From positions 1-14,227 of the forward strand of contig JAPJRA010000035.1 of the NCBI GenBank assembly GCA_030824835.1: DNA of 14,227 bases, in the 5' to 3' direction. The stretch is from Geminicoccaceae bacterium. Its GTDB lineage: Bacteria > Pseudomonadota > Alphaproteobacteria > Geminicoccales > Geminicoccaceae. Below the pieces are notes generated by a model. It ran no database searches, was not told the origin of the DNA, and saw only the letters and a program-made list of their open reading frames with translations. Both the position numbers and the translations under genes were made by a program. The first letter of the stretch is position 1. Each line of letters starts with the position of its first letter. Below, one piece after another: positions 1 to 7,564 of the stretch.

Positions 1-218
1 GGGGCGCTGGTGTCGGCGGCAGCCTGCTGGCGGCGGTGGTGGCAGAGGCGCAACGGGCGGGCATGCGGCAGATGGTGGCCGTGATCGGCGATTCGGCCAA
101 CCATGGCTCGATTCGGCTGCACCGGGCGTGCGGCTTCGTCGAGATCGGCATCCTGCGCGCCGTGGGCCGCAAGTTCGATCGTTGGTTGGACACCGTGCTG
201 ATGCAGCGGACCATCTAG
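1..218 (+). CDS. GNAT-family N-acetyltransferase, C-terminal part
   Basis: The reading frame is open from the first complete codon (base 3) to TAG at 216-218, so only the last 71 residues are present and the true start lies left of the window. It begins with GAGVGGSLL, the acetyl-CoA pyrophosphate-binding loop (motif A, R/Q-x-x-G-x-G/A) of GNAT enzymes. Then come ANHGSIRLHRACGFVEIG, the motif B region (N..S..L....GF...G), and a tail FDRWLDTVLMQR. This layout is typical of the phosphinothricin/methionine-sulfone acetyltransferase (Pat/MddA) subfamily, cytosolic enzymes that acetylate the amino group of small amino-acid-like substrates. The substrate cannot be told from this fragment. No partner gene is visible downstream, where a pseudogene follows. 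Confidence 0.85.
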   Translation, partial: GAGVGGSLLAAVVAEAQRAGMRQMVAVIGDSANHGSIRLHRACGFVEIGILRAVGRKFDRWLDTVLMQRTI

Positions 219-301
219 GAGGCTGTCGGGCGCGTCGGCCGCATGGTGCTCGGGCGGCGCGCATGGAAGATGCGCCGATCGCGGTATCGAAGGAAGCAAA
301 C

Positions 302-651
302 CATGCCGATCTTGTCGACGACGAGCAGTTGGCCTGATCGAGCAACACCTGCAGGATCTATCTGGCCTGATGCGCGCCGACGACTTGATCTACAGCTTTG
401 TCGTGAACAACTAGCTGTTTGGGCGAGAGCCGATCGCGTTCGACTTGCTCCTTGGGACGCGGGCAGCACGTGCATTCTGGTGAGGCTGAGCTGAAGGGCG
501 CGCCGATTGATCTCGGGCGTCTAAATCCATGCTGCTTCATCTCCACCAACGATGACCACGTGGCACCTTGAGCCTCGATCGACGGCGGTGGTCTGCCACG
601 GGTGGGCCGGCCCGCTTCGTCCGTTTTGGGGCGGGGCACATCGCTAGGTAG
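302..651 (+). pseudogene. phaC: Decayed C-terminal fragment of class I polyhydroxyalkanoate synthase (PhaC)
   Basis: Pieces in all three plus-strand frames line up, in order, with the C-terminal third of PhaC, the enzyme that polymerises hydroxyacyl-CoA into storage polyester. Frame 1 (334-411) reads LMRADDLIYSFVVNN, then TAG at 412-414 where the family has Tyr, then LFGREPIAFDLL (415-450); intact PhaC has LRANDLIWSFVVNNYL.G..PFPFDLL. Frame 3 (453-470) gives WDAGST, for WN.DST. About 30 expected residues are then missing. Frame 2 (497-568) gives GAPIDLG and FISTNDDHVAP, for the catalytic-Asp motif EDHIAPW; the Trp codon is now TGA (569-571). Frame 1 again (601-645) gives GGPARFVRFGAGHIA, for the catalytic-His motif GHIAG. 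A weaker match HADLVDDEQL lies at 302-331. The lipase-box Cys region is absent. Identification is from remembered family motifs, but the ordered agreement is strong. It cannot encode a working enzyme. Confidence 0.8.
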
Positions 652-1116
652 GGCGGCCTCGGAGCAGCGGCCCGCGACTTGGCGGCAGGTATCCTGCCGG
701 CGCTCGCGGAGGCGTCCGGCAGCTGCGTCGAGGAGCGGGCAATCGAACGATCGACAAAGAGGAAATTGCGTTGAATATTTTGGGTCGGATGGGAATAGCC
801 ACTTCGGGGCAGCGTCTGTGGAATAGGCGAACCGAAAGCCGGAGCAGATGATGTCCTGGGGCCTCTGGGTGACAGGTCATATCGGTCTCCAGTCTCGAAA
901 GTATCCTCGACCGCGGCAGTGGCCAATCGGGCCGGCTGCCGGTCGGGAATGGCTTCGACTGGGGATGGCACCGTCTTGCGTCAGCCTAGCGTTTCCGCCC
1001 AACCGCCTCGGCTCCGCCGGCTCCGCCGGTGGAGCCTTCCTTTTGCGGGCGTGCGTCGAACGTGCGAGCCTCGAGGGTGGTAATGACCCAACTGCACGGG
1101 TCGCAACAAGGACGAC
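652..1116. other. Intergenic stretch upstream of the sigma factor, no recognisable gene
   Basis: Nothing here is convincingly coding on either strand. The first part (652-774) stays open in frame 1 for about 40 codons directly after the last stop of the phaC relic. It reads like protein (AARDLAAGILPALAEASG), but I recognise no family, and it may be more decayed coding sequence. The rest contains many stops. A short hairpin with a T-rich tail lies at 1019-1045. The promoter for the sigma/anti-sigma pair should be within the last 100 bases, but I cannot point to a convincing ECF-type -35/-10 pair. Confidence 0.6.
1019..1045 (+). terminator. Possible rho-independent terminator-like hairpin
   Basis: GGCTCC (1019-1024) and GGAGCC (1031-1036) form a perfect 6-bp GC-rich stem with a 6-base loop, followed by TTCCTTTTG. 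The left arm occurs twice in tandem (also 1010-1015), so an alternative longer-looped hairpin is possible. The only thing upstream on this strand is the phaC relic, so it could be the old terminator of that gene. The T-run is interrupted, so this is a weak call. Confidence 0.3.
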
Positions 1117-1686
1117 ATGCCCGGACATGGGAAGCTACGGGGCCATTTCATGATCGGGAAATCCAAGGAGCAGGGCGTGGATCGCCTTACCGGGGAGATC
1201 ACCCAGCATGTGGCGGCGTTGCGCCGCTATGCGCTGGTCCTGGTCGGTGACGCCCACGAGGCGGACGATCTGGTTCAGGAAGCCATCGCCCGCGTGCTCT
1301 CCCATATGCGGTCCTGGCGCCCGGTACGCGACCTGCGTGCCTACCTCTTCACCACCATGCACAACGTCTTCATCGATTCGACCCGAAAACGGCACAACCG
1401 TACCGATCATGTTCCGATCGAGGATGTGCTGGCTACCTTGTCGACACCCGCCACCCAGTCGCGCCGGATGGAGTTCCGGGATCTTCTGCAGGGGTTGGCG
1501 GCCCTACCGGAACAACAGCGCGAAGTGGTGCTGCTTGTCGGCCTCGAGGGGATGAGCTACCTCGAAGCTGCCCGAGTGTTGGACGTGCCGATTGGAACCG
1601 TTATGTCCCGTCTCTCGCGTGGACGCGAAGCGCTGCGTCAGCTCATGACGTACGGCGCGGTCGCGCGACTGCGTGTGGTCAAATAG
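1117..1686 (+). CDS. ECF-type RNA polymerase sigma factor (sigma-70 family, RpoE-like)
   Basis: The 189-residue protein has the two-domain plan of extracytoplasmic-function sigma factors. Region 2 lies at about residues 31-95 (core-binding helix GDAHEADDLVQEAIARVL, then DLRAYLFTTMHNVFIDSTRKR). Region 4 lies at about 120-177 (LAALPEQQREVVLLVGLEGM, then helix-turn-helix SYLEAARVLDVPIGTVMSRL and SRGREALRQ). Such factors direct RNA polymerase to stress or envelope promoters when released from an anti-sigma factor. The ATG at 1117 has AAGGA four bases upstream; an in-frame ATG at 1150 gives a 178-residue form starting nearer region 2 and is nearly as plausible. The gene ends two bases before the anti-sigma start. 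There is no C-terminal extra domain. The target promoters are unknown. Confidence 0.93.
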   Translation: MPGHGKLRGHFMIGKSKEQGVDRLTGEITQHVAALRRYALVLVGDAHEADDLVQEAIARVLSHMRSWRPVRDLRAYLFTTMHNVFIDSTRKRHNRTDHVPIEDVLATLSTPATQSRRMEFRDLLQGLAALPEQQREVVLLVGLEGMSYLEAARVLDVPIGTVMSRLSRGREALRQLMTYGAVARLRVVK

Positions 1687-1688
1687 CC

Positions 1689-2696
1689 ATGTCTGCCGAT
1701 AATCAATTTCCACTTGTGACCGATCACGACTTGCATGCCTTCGTCGACGGTGAGGTCGACGGGCGGCGCTATAGGCGCATCGTGGCGCATCTCGCCGCGG
1801 ATCCGCAGGCCGCGGAACGGGTCAACGGCTTCCTGCGCCAGCACGGCGAGCTCGCCCTGCTGCGCGATCAGCTGGCCGACATCGATCCGCTGGGCGATCG
1901 TGTGACGTCCGACCTCACCCGCGAGCTCGCAGGCGCGATGCGGCATCAGCGTCGGGTACGCTTCGGTGTCACCGGCACGGGCTTGGCGGCAGCGGTTCTC
2001 GTCGGGCTGGTCAGCCTGTGGGGGCCGGACCCGAGCAAGGTCGCGGAGCGGCTGTCCTGGTCGCGTCACTTCGCTGACGGTGGCCCGCAGGTCTTGTTCG
2101 GCAAGGATCCCTTCAGTGGCGCCGCCCAGTTCACGGTGAGCGACAGCAGCGACGCACCCCTCAAGCTCGACGAGCAGCTGGCGGCGTACTCGATCCGCCG
2201 GCCCGATCTCGCCGCACATGGTCTGCGCTTCATCGGCGGCGATGCGCTGCAGGGCGGCGACACGCCGTCCATCCGGCTGGTGTACGAGGACAAGGACGCG
2301 CATCGGGTGTTCCTGTTCGTGGGCGCCGTCGGTAGCGAGGCGGACGTGGCCTTGACGCTGGTGCCCGAAGGCCACGTGTCGCTGAACTGGCGCCGCGGGC
2401 CGCTCGTGTTCGCGCTCATCGGGCCCAAAGATAGCGAGCAGCTGCTCGAGGTCATGGCCGCCACCGGCGAGTTCCTAGCGCCGTCAGCCCCGGTGGTGGC
2501 GGGCATGCCTGCGGGTAAGGGTGCTGCCGAGGCCACGGTCGTTACCGGTAGCGTCGCCAAGCCGATCACCACGGTGGCGCCGCCCGCCGAAGGTATTGAG
2601 CGCGTGCTCGGTCCGACCACCCTGGTCGATCCGGCCGGCACGCCGGTGCCCGTGGCGCCTTCCGCGGGCACGAAGAACATCCCCAAGCCGCTCTGA
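1689..2696 (+). CDS. Transmembrane anti-sigma factor, cognate to the upstream ECF sigma factor
   Basis: The 335-residue protein starts two bases after the sigma stop codon, so it is probably translated by coupling; I see no clear ribosome-binding site of its own. Residues 13-55 (DLHAFVDGEVDGRRYRRIVA, then HLAADPQAAERV) match the helical anti-sigma domain typical of alphaproteobacterial anti-sigma factors. The zinc-binding H-x3-C-x2-C motif is absent, so it is a non-zinc type. A single membrane segment lies near residues 92-111 (FGVTGTGLAAAVLVGLVSLW). The remaining 220 residues, expected in the periplasm, form a domain I do not recognise and end in a Pro/Ala/Thr-rich tail (about 260-335). Expected role: hold the sigma factor at the membrane until an envelope signal releases it. 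The signal is unknown. Confidence 0.85.
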   Translation: MSADNQFPLVTDHDLHAFVDGEVDGRRYRRIVAHLAADPQAAERVNGFLRQHGELALLRDQLADIDPLGDRVTSDLTRELAGAMRHQRRVRFGVTGTGLAAAVLVGLVSLWGPDPSKVAERLSWSRHFADGGPQVLFGKDPFSGAAQFTVSDSSDAPLKLDEQLAAYSIRRPDLAAHGLRFIGGDALQGGDTPSIRLVYEDKDAHRVFLFVGAVGSEADVALTLVPEGHVSLNWRRGPLVFALIGPKDSEQLLEVMAATGEFLAPSAPVVAGMPAGKGAAEATVVTGSVAKPITTVAPPAEGIERVLGPTTLVDPAGTPVPVAPSAGTKNIPKPL

Positions 2697-2713
2697 TCCA
2701 TTGCTCTAGGATC
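2695..2713. repeat. Short inverted repeat between convergent genes
   Basis: GATCC (2695-2699) and GGATC (2709-2713) flank a 9-base loop in the 9-base gap between the convergent anti-sigma and DUF4340 genes. The left arm includes the last two bases of the anti-sigma TGA stop. There is no T-tract, so it is a poor terminator; it may be chance. Confidence 0.2.
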
Positions 2714-3782
2714 CGCTCGAGGGCTCGGCCAGCAACTGGTCGAGCCCTTCGTTCAGGCGATTGGCGACGTAGGGCGCCACCTTGAAGGCCCAGCCCTGCG
2801 TTCTGGTACCGAGGGTCGCGGCTCGAGCCGTCGCCGCATCGGCAGAGGATGGCTCGCCCGTGGCCGGTGCGGCCGCAGCTACCGCGAGCTCAAGCCAGTT
2901 CTCGGCTGCGTCGCCAGCGCCCAGCCGCGCGACGGTGACATCGACCGCAACACCATCGAAGGTCTCGAACCGAGCTTTTGCCGCATCGGCGGGAATCGTG
3001 AGCTCCGATGCCGGCCTCACGTCCTCCATTGTCAGGTTGGCCAGTGCTCCCGCCAGTTGCTCGACCTTGCTGGCGTCGAGAGCATGCCCATCGGGCAGGT
3101 CTGCGTCGGCAGTGAACGTCGCGGTCTTGGCGTCGGGCCGGTGCAGCCGCACGGGAGCCGCTCCCGCCGGCTGCAGCGTCACCGCGGCCACCTGCTCCAT
3201 CGGTATGTCGATCACCTGCCGGTCCACCAACGACAGGGCATCGGCGGGCAGCTCGATCTCCCCCGCGGCCAGCCAGGCTTGGTCATCGCCGGCACGACGC
3301 ACGTAGATGCCGCCGCGGCCGCCGCCGTAGAGCCCCGGCTTCGGCTTGCCGACGACAGCCGCGGCCAGCGCCGTGCCGCTCTGGTCGTCGAGCTCGATGG
3401 AGCGTGACTTGGCTCCCTCGGCACCTGGTTCCTCGAGTTCGAGGCGCTTGAGCCGGTCGGGATCGGCGGTCTTGGCCTCGACGAGCTGCAGGTTGGCCAA
3501 CGCCAGCACGAGGTCGCGGACATGCTGCGGCTCGACCGGGTAGCCGCCCTTCTCGTCCAGCTTCCAGCCGCCGCCATCCTTGGTCGCGATGGTGAGCTTG
3601 CCGTCCGGCGTGATCAGCTTGACCGTGCGCACGTCGTTGACCCGATCGAGCAGGCCCGGGAACAACGGAGCGGTGGCCTGTGTGGTCACCATCGGCTTGT
3701 CGCGGGTGGCAATGGCCCAGCCTGCGAGCGCCAAGCTGATCGCGGTGGCACCGGCGAGGATCGTGAAGCTGTTGGGTGACAT
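2706..3782 (-). CDS. DUF4340 domain-containing membrane-anchored protein of a Gld-type ABC operon
   Basis: The 358-residue protein is the last gene of the minus-strand ABC transporter operon. An N-terminal hydrophobic segment (about residues 7-25, FTILAGATAISLALAGWAIA) anchors it, with the rest probably outside the cytoplasm. The body has repeating blocks of the DUF4340 type: VKLITPDGKLTIATKDGGGW, KLDEKGGYPVEPQHVRDLVL, IYVRRAGDDQAWLA and a second VEQLAGALANLTMEDV block. It ends with GWAFKVAPYVANRLNEGLDQ, typical of this family. ATG at 3782 is preceded by AAGGA nine bases upstream and lies 17 bases after the GldG-like stop. DUF4340 proteins commonly sit beside GldG-like genes; their biochemical role is not known. 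The identification rests on context plus sequence pattern. Confidence 0.82.
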   Translation of the reverse strand: MSPNSFTILAGATAISLALAGWAIATRDKPMVTTQATAPLFPGLLDRVNDVRTVKLITPDGKLTIATKDGGGWKLDEKGGYPVEPQHVRDLVLALANLQLVEAKTADPDRLKRLELEEPGAEGAKSRSIELDDQSGTALAAAVVGKPKPGLYGGGRGGIYVRRAGDDQAWLAAGEIELPADALSLVDRQVIDIPMEQVAAVTLQPAGAAPVRLHRPDAKTATFTADADLPDGHALDASKVEQLAGALANLTMEDVRPASELTIPADAAKARFETFDGVAVDVTVARLGAGDAAENWLELAVAAAAPATGEPSSADAATARAATLGTRTQGWAFKVAPYVANRLNEGLDQLLAEPSSGS

Positions 3783-3799
3783 CGGCCGGGATCCTTCGT

Positions 3800-5683
3800 T
3801 CAGACATGGGCGTGATCGAAGCGGTGGCGGTGCCGGAAACGCCGCACCAGCGCCACGACGATCGCCAGCACCGCCACCAGCAGCGGCACCACCGCGATGT
3901 TGAGCAGGCGGGTTCGGTCGCGCAGCTGCTCGATGTCCTTGCGCAGGGCGAGCTGAACGTCACGCAGCTCGCGCCTCGTCTCCAGCAGCTGGCTCCGGAA
4001 ACCTTCGATCTCCTTGCGTTGGGCGTCTCCCAGCAGGCTCACATCCTCGTTCTCGGAAACCTTGAGCGAGCGCAGCTTGTCCTGCAGGTCACCCAGCCGC
4101 TGCTGCAGTTCCTGCTCCTTGGCCCGATAGGCGCTCTCGCTGGCACGGCGGATCTCGGCCACGGTCGTGAACGGCCGCACCGGGACCTCGCGCCCGCGCA
4201 GGCCCGTCAGCGCGTCGCTGCCGACGAGATAATCCAGCGCGTTGGCGACCAGATTGGCATTGTCCGCGAGCGGGACCGTCACCTGCTGACCCATCATGCT
4301 CTGGCTGCTCAGCCAGTTCCGGTCGTCCAGCAGATCGGTGTCGGCCACGACGATCAGCTGGGCCGGACCCGTCGACTCCTTCAGATGCGGGCCTGCCGCG
4401 GTCACGCCTTCCGGCGGCGTGTCGCCGAAGGCCGACTTGACCGGACCAGAGACGCGAGCCGCCATGACCAGCTCCTTGCCGCCCGGCTTGTAGTCGCGCA
4501 GCAGCGCCAGCGGGTCAGGGAACATGCGTACCTTCTCGGCGTCGATCGCCATGGCGTCGGGACTGGAGCGTACCAGCGGCACGAACGTGGTGCCGGCTCC
4601 CTCATGCGCCGCCAACGCCCCGGCGGTACCGACGTTGATCCGGTTGAGCTCGGCGGTGGTCACGTCGTCCGACGCCAGATGGGTGCGGTCGAGCGACAGC
4701 CAGGGCAGGTAATCGACGATCTGCTCCCGCCCCCCGCTCGGATAGGAGACCTGGCGGGCCGCTTGCGGATCGCCGACCACGGTGTCGGGCGAGTAGTCGA
4801 TACCCCAGGCCTGAAACAGCTTGTCGAGGTTCGAGGACGTGTCCGTGGGCATCCCTGACTGCTGCTGGCGGATGGCCTCCGCCTCGGAATCGGGATCGAC
4901 GAAGACCAGAGCCTTGCCGCCGCGCAGCACGAACTGGTCGATGGCGTAGAGGGTCTGCTCGCTCAGCCCTTGTGGATGGACGAGCATCAGCGCCTTCACG
5001 TCGTCGTCGATCCGGCCGACATCGCCACCCAGGACCCTGACGTCGAAGAACTGGTCGAGCTCCTGCATCACCTGCCAGGGCTGGCCGCGCATCGCCGGGT
5101 CACCGTTGATCGGCAGCGAGCTCAGCAGCGCCACCACGGGCTTGTCCGGATGGGCGAGATTGTTGACCATCCGGGTCAGATCATACTCCAGGAACGTTTC
5201 GCGCTCGGGTGACAGCACCGGCAACACATCGACGTCGTCGGTGCTGTTGGTGCCGGCGATACCCAGATAGCCACTGCCGGCGCCACCATCGAGGGCGACA
5301 GGGTCCAGGCCGAACCCCACCGCGCGGTCCTCCTCCGAGGAGAACGGCTCGGGGTCGATATACTCGACGGTGATCCGTCCATTGGCGGCGTCAGCATAGG
5401 TGCGGAGAAGGTCATGCACGCGGTCGGCGTACGAGCCCAGGAACGGGTTGGCGTCGCGCAGGGCCCGTGACGCATAGAATCGGAGGGTGATCGGCTCCTT
5501 CACGCTGCCCAGCAACTGTACCGTGCCCGGCGACAGCGTGAACTGATGGTTCTCCGTCAGATCCAGCCTGGTGCTGCGCAATGCGAGGCTGCCGAACGTG
5601 TTGAGCGCCAGGAACAGGATGACGGCCAGCACAATGCCGGCGATCGTCAGCCGGCGGCGGTCGAGTTGAGCGAGCTTACGCAT
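3800..5683 (-). CDS. GldG-like ABC transporter auxiliary protein
   Basis: The 627-residue protein has an N-terminal membrane helix (about 12-34, LTIAGIVLAVILFLALNTFG), then LDLTENHQFTLSPGT, the usual opening of the GldG/ABC_transp_aux (IFT52-like) domain. A long soluble region follows, with EYIDPEP and a VVALLSSLPINGD block. Residues about 510-590 form a charged coiled coil (KEQELQQRLGDLQDKLRSLK onward), followed by a second membrane helix near 593-613 and a basic His-rich tail. It should be an extracytoplasmic partner of the ABC permease. ATG at 5683 is preferred because GAGGAAG lies 7-8 bases upstream. An in-frame ATG at 5698 would overlap the permease stop as ATGA and add five residues. 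The same frame stays open further upstream, antisense-free but out of frame with the permease, which is an artefact. In Bacteroidota the homologue serves gliding; that role is not implied here. Confidence 0.87.
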   Translation of the reverse strand: MRKLAQLDRRRLTIAGIVLAVILFLALNTFGSLALRSTRLDLTENHQFTLSPGTVQLLGSVKEPITLRFYASRALRDANPFLGSYADRVHDLLRTYADAANGRITVEYIDPEPFSSEEDRAVGFGLDPVALDGGAGSGYLGIAGTNSTDDVDVLPVLSPERETFLEYDLTRMVNNLAHPDKPVVALLSSLPINGDPAMRGQPWQVMQELDQFFDVRVLGGDVGRIDDDVKALMLVHPQGLSEQTLYAIDQFVLRGGKALVFVDPDSEAEAIRQQQSGMPTDTSSNLDKLFQAWGIDYSPDTVVGDPQAARQVSYPSGGREQIVDYLPWLSLDRTHLASDDVTTAELNRINVGTAGALAAHEGAGTTFVPLVRSSPDAMAIDAEKVRMFPDPLALLRDYKPGGKELVMAARVSGPVKSAFGDTPPEGVTAAGPHLKESTGPAQLIVVADTDLLDDRNWLSSQSMMGQQVTVPLADNANLVANALDYLVGSDALTGLRGREVPVRPFTTVAEIRRASESAYRAKEQELQQRLGDLQDKLRSLKVSENEDVSLLGDAQRKEIEGFRSQLLETRRELRDVQLALRKDIEQLRDRTRLLNIAVVPLLVAVLAIVVALVRRFRHRHRFDHAHV

Positions 5684-5694
5684 GGGTGTCTTCC

Positions 5695-6429
5695 TCATCC
5701 CGCCTTCTTGAGGTCGACAAGGAGCGTGTTGACGAGCAGGCAGACGGTGATCAGCGAGCTGAAGAACAGCAGCGTCGACAAGTCGATGACGCCCTTGGTC
5801 AGCCGGCCGAAATGGGTGATGAAGCTGAACGACGCCACGGTGTCGACGACCAGCGGCGGCGCCCAGGGCCGGAAGGCTGCCAGGACGAGATCCACACCGC
5901 TCATCATGAACACGAAGCAGGCGACGGCACCCAGCACGAACGCGATCACCTGATTGTTGGTCCAGGCCGACGCGCAGGCCCCGATGGCGATGCAGGCGCC
6001 GGCCATCAGCCAGCTGCCGAGATAGGACACCAGGATCACGCCATTGTCCGGCTGCCCCAGCCAGTTGACGGTGAGCCACAAGGGAAAGGTCAGCAGCAGG
6101 GCGATGCCGGCGAACACCCAGGCCGCCAGGAACTTGCCCATGACGGCGGCGAACGTGGTCGTGGGCAGGGTCAGCAGCAGCTCCGCCGTTCCAGACCGCC
6201 ATTCCTCGGCCCATAGCCGCATCGCCAGGGCCGGCACGAGGAACAGATAGAGCCAAGGGTGGAAGATGAAGAACGGCTGCAGGTCGGCCTGACCGCGCTC
6301 GAAGAAGCCACCGATGAAGAACGTGAATGCACCGGCGAGGGTCAGGAAGATCACGATGAAGATGTAGGCCAGCGGCGTCGCGAAATAGGCGCGCAGCTCG
6401 CGTCGGAAGATGGTCCAGACGGCGTTCAT
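5695..6429 (-). CDS. ABC-2 type transporter permease, GldF-like
   Basis: The 244-residue integral membrane protein opens with MNAVWTIFRRELRAYFATPL, the characteristic start of GldF-like ABC-2 permeases, followed by about six hydrophobic segments. The ABC-2 signature region LWAEEWRSGTAELLLTLP, which contacts the ATPase, is well conserved. ATG at 6429 is chosen because it matches where family members begin. A TTG at 6450 would overlap the ATPase stop by four bases (TTGA) and add seven residues; neither has a strong ribosome-binding site. It lies between the ATPase and the GldG-like gene and should form the membrane channel of that transporter. The substrate cannot be told from the sequence. Confidence 0.9.
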   Translation of the reverse strand: MNAVWTIFRRELRAYFATPLAYIFIVIFLTLAGAFTFFIGGFFERGQADLQPFFIFHPWLYLFLVPALAMRLWAEEWRSGTAELLLTLPTTTFAAVMGKFLAAWVFAGIALLLTFPLWLTVNWLGQPDNGVILVSYLGSWLMAGACIAIGACASAWTNNQVIAFVLGAVACFVFMMSGVDLVLAAFRPWAPPLVVDTVASFSFITHFGRLTKGVIDLSTLLFFSSLITVCLLVNTLLVDLKKAG

Positions 6430-6446
6430 GCTTCGTATCCGCAGGC

Positions 6447-7394
6447 TCAATGGGACGGCACGGTGAGTTCGCGGAACACGTCGTCCATGCTGCCCTGCTC
6501 GACAACGAGCGAGTCCACCGCGAGGCCATTGAGCCGGATCAGCTCGCTCAGCGGCGCTGCCAGTTGCTGACCGGGCCTCGGCACGATCAACAGGTTGGCA
6601 ACGCCATTGATGACGCCTTGTGTCTCCACGGTTTGAGCCTGTGGCAGGTTGGCCAGCAGGGCGGCCAGCGTCGGGTAGATGTCGGCCGCTAGGGTCAGGC
6701 GCACGGCGCCGTGCCGGACGGAGCGTTGCTTCAGCTCGTCGGGCCGGGCGTCGGCGACCACGCGGCCGCGGGCGATGATGACCACCCGCGTGCAGATCGC
6801 CTCCACCTCCTCGAGGATGTGCGTCGAGATGACGATCGCCTTATCGCGCGCCATCTCGCCGATCAGGCGGCGAACGCCGTGCTTCTGGTTCGGGTCCAGC
6901 CCGTCCGTCGGCTCGTCCAGTACCAGCACGGGCGGATCGTGGATGATGGCCTGGGCCAGACCGACCCGGCGCTTGAAGCCTTTGGAGAGGGTCTCGATCG
7001 GCCGATGCAGCACCTCGCCGAGATCCGTTCGGGTAATCGCGGCCTCGATCGCATGTTTGGCGGCCGCACCCCGCAGGCCGCGCATCTGGGCGACGAAGCG
7101 TAAGAAGCCGAGTGCCGACATGTCGCCGTAGAGCGGGGCGCCCTCGGGCAGGTAGCCGATGCGGCGCTTGGCTTCGATCGGAGCTTCGACCACATCGTGG
7201 CCCATGACCGCAGCAGTCCCGGCCGACGGCGCCAGATAACCGGTGAGCATTCGCATCGTGGTCGATTTGCCGGCGCCGTTCGGGCCCAGAAATCCGAGGA
7301 CCTCGCCACGCTCGACCGCAAAGGTCACACCGTCCACCGCCTGCACCGGGCCGAACCGTTTAGCCAGCCGGTCGAGCTGGATCATCTGCGCCAT
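6447..7394 (-). CDS. ABC transporter ATP-binding protein, GldA/NatA-like
   Basis: The 315-residue protein is the first gene of the four-gene transporter operon. All nucleotide-binding motifs are intact: Walker A GPNGAGKST (37-45), the Q-loop region with Glu (YLPEGAPLYG, 81-90), the signature LSKGFKRRVGLAQA (136-148), Walker B VLVLDEPTDGLDP (156-168) and the H-loop STHILEE (190-196). The C-terminal 100 residues match the extra domain seen in ABC-2 drug/GldA-type ATPases. ATG at 7394 is chosen because GGGAGGA lies about ten bases upstream and the protein then starts like its relatives (MAQMIQLDRLAKRFG). The frame is open for 44 more codons upstream, but that part looks non-coding. It should power the permease encoded next. 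Confidence 0.95.
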   Translation of the reverse strand: MAQMIQLDRLAKRFGPVQAVDGVTFAVERGEVLGFLGPNGAGKSTTMRMLTGYLAPSAGTAAVMGHDVVEAPIEAKRRIGYLPEGAPLYGDMSALGFLRFVAQMRGLRGAAAKHAIEAAITRTDLGEVLHRPIETLSKGFKRRVGLAQAIIHDPPVLVLDEPTDGLDPNQKHGVRRLIGEMARDKAIVISTHILEEVEAICTRVVIIARGRVVADARPDELKQRSVRHGAVRLTLAADIYPTLAALLANLPQAQTVETQGVINGVANLLIVPRPGQQLAAPLSELIRLNGLAVDSLVVEQGSMDDVFRELTVPSH

Positions 7395-7513
7395 CGCTGG
7401 TGCATCCTCCCGATTTCCGCCCTGCACCGGATGCGCGTCGTCACCGCGTCCGGCAGCCGATCGACGGAGGCCAATATTGGAAGGCGATCGGCCAATCAAC
7501 CCCCGGAAAGGTG

Positions 7514-7543
7514 AAACCGCGGTCACATTCCGCGCAGCGGTTT
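7514..7543. repeat. Inverted repeat between the exported-protein gene and the ABC operon
   Basis: AAACCGC (7514-7520) and GCGGTTT (7537-7543) are perfect 7-bp arms around a 16-base spacer. The element lies just past the stop codon of the minus-strand VCBS gene and upstream of the ABC ATPase gene. It could be a terminator stem for the former or an operator for the latter. No clear T-tract follows on the minus strand, so neither role is established. Confidence 0.3.
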
Positions 7544-7564
7544 GGAGCCTTGGTGGGCCTTTGC

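Noticed and set aside
215..475. Minus-strand phrase QLLVVDKIGM, resembling the Walker B region of an IstB transposition ATPase
   Set aside because: Only about ten residues match and no Walker A or flanking IstB sequence is present. The plus strand of the same region gives a much longer ordered match to PhaC.
3776..4858. Plus-strand open frame of 360 codons opposite the GldG-like gene
   Set aside because: It is Gln/Arg/His-rich with no domain pattern and lies antisense to a well-supported gene.
5684..6529. Upstream extension of the GldG-like frame to give a 909-residue protein
   Set aside because: This part runs through the permease gene in a different frame. The permease translation has clear membrane helices and family motifs, and a good ribosome-binding site marks the GldG-like start at 5683.
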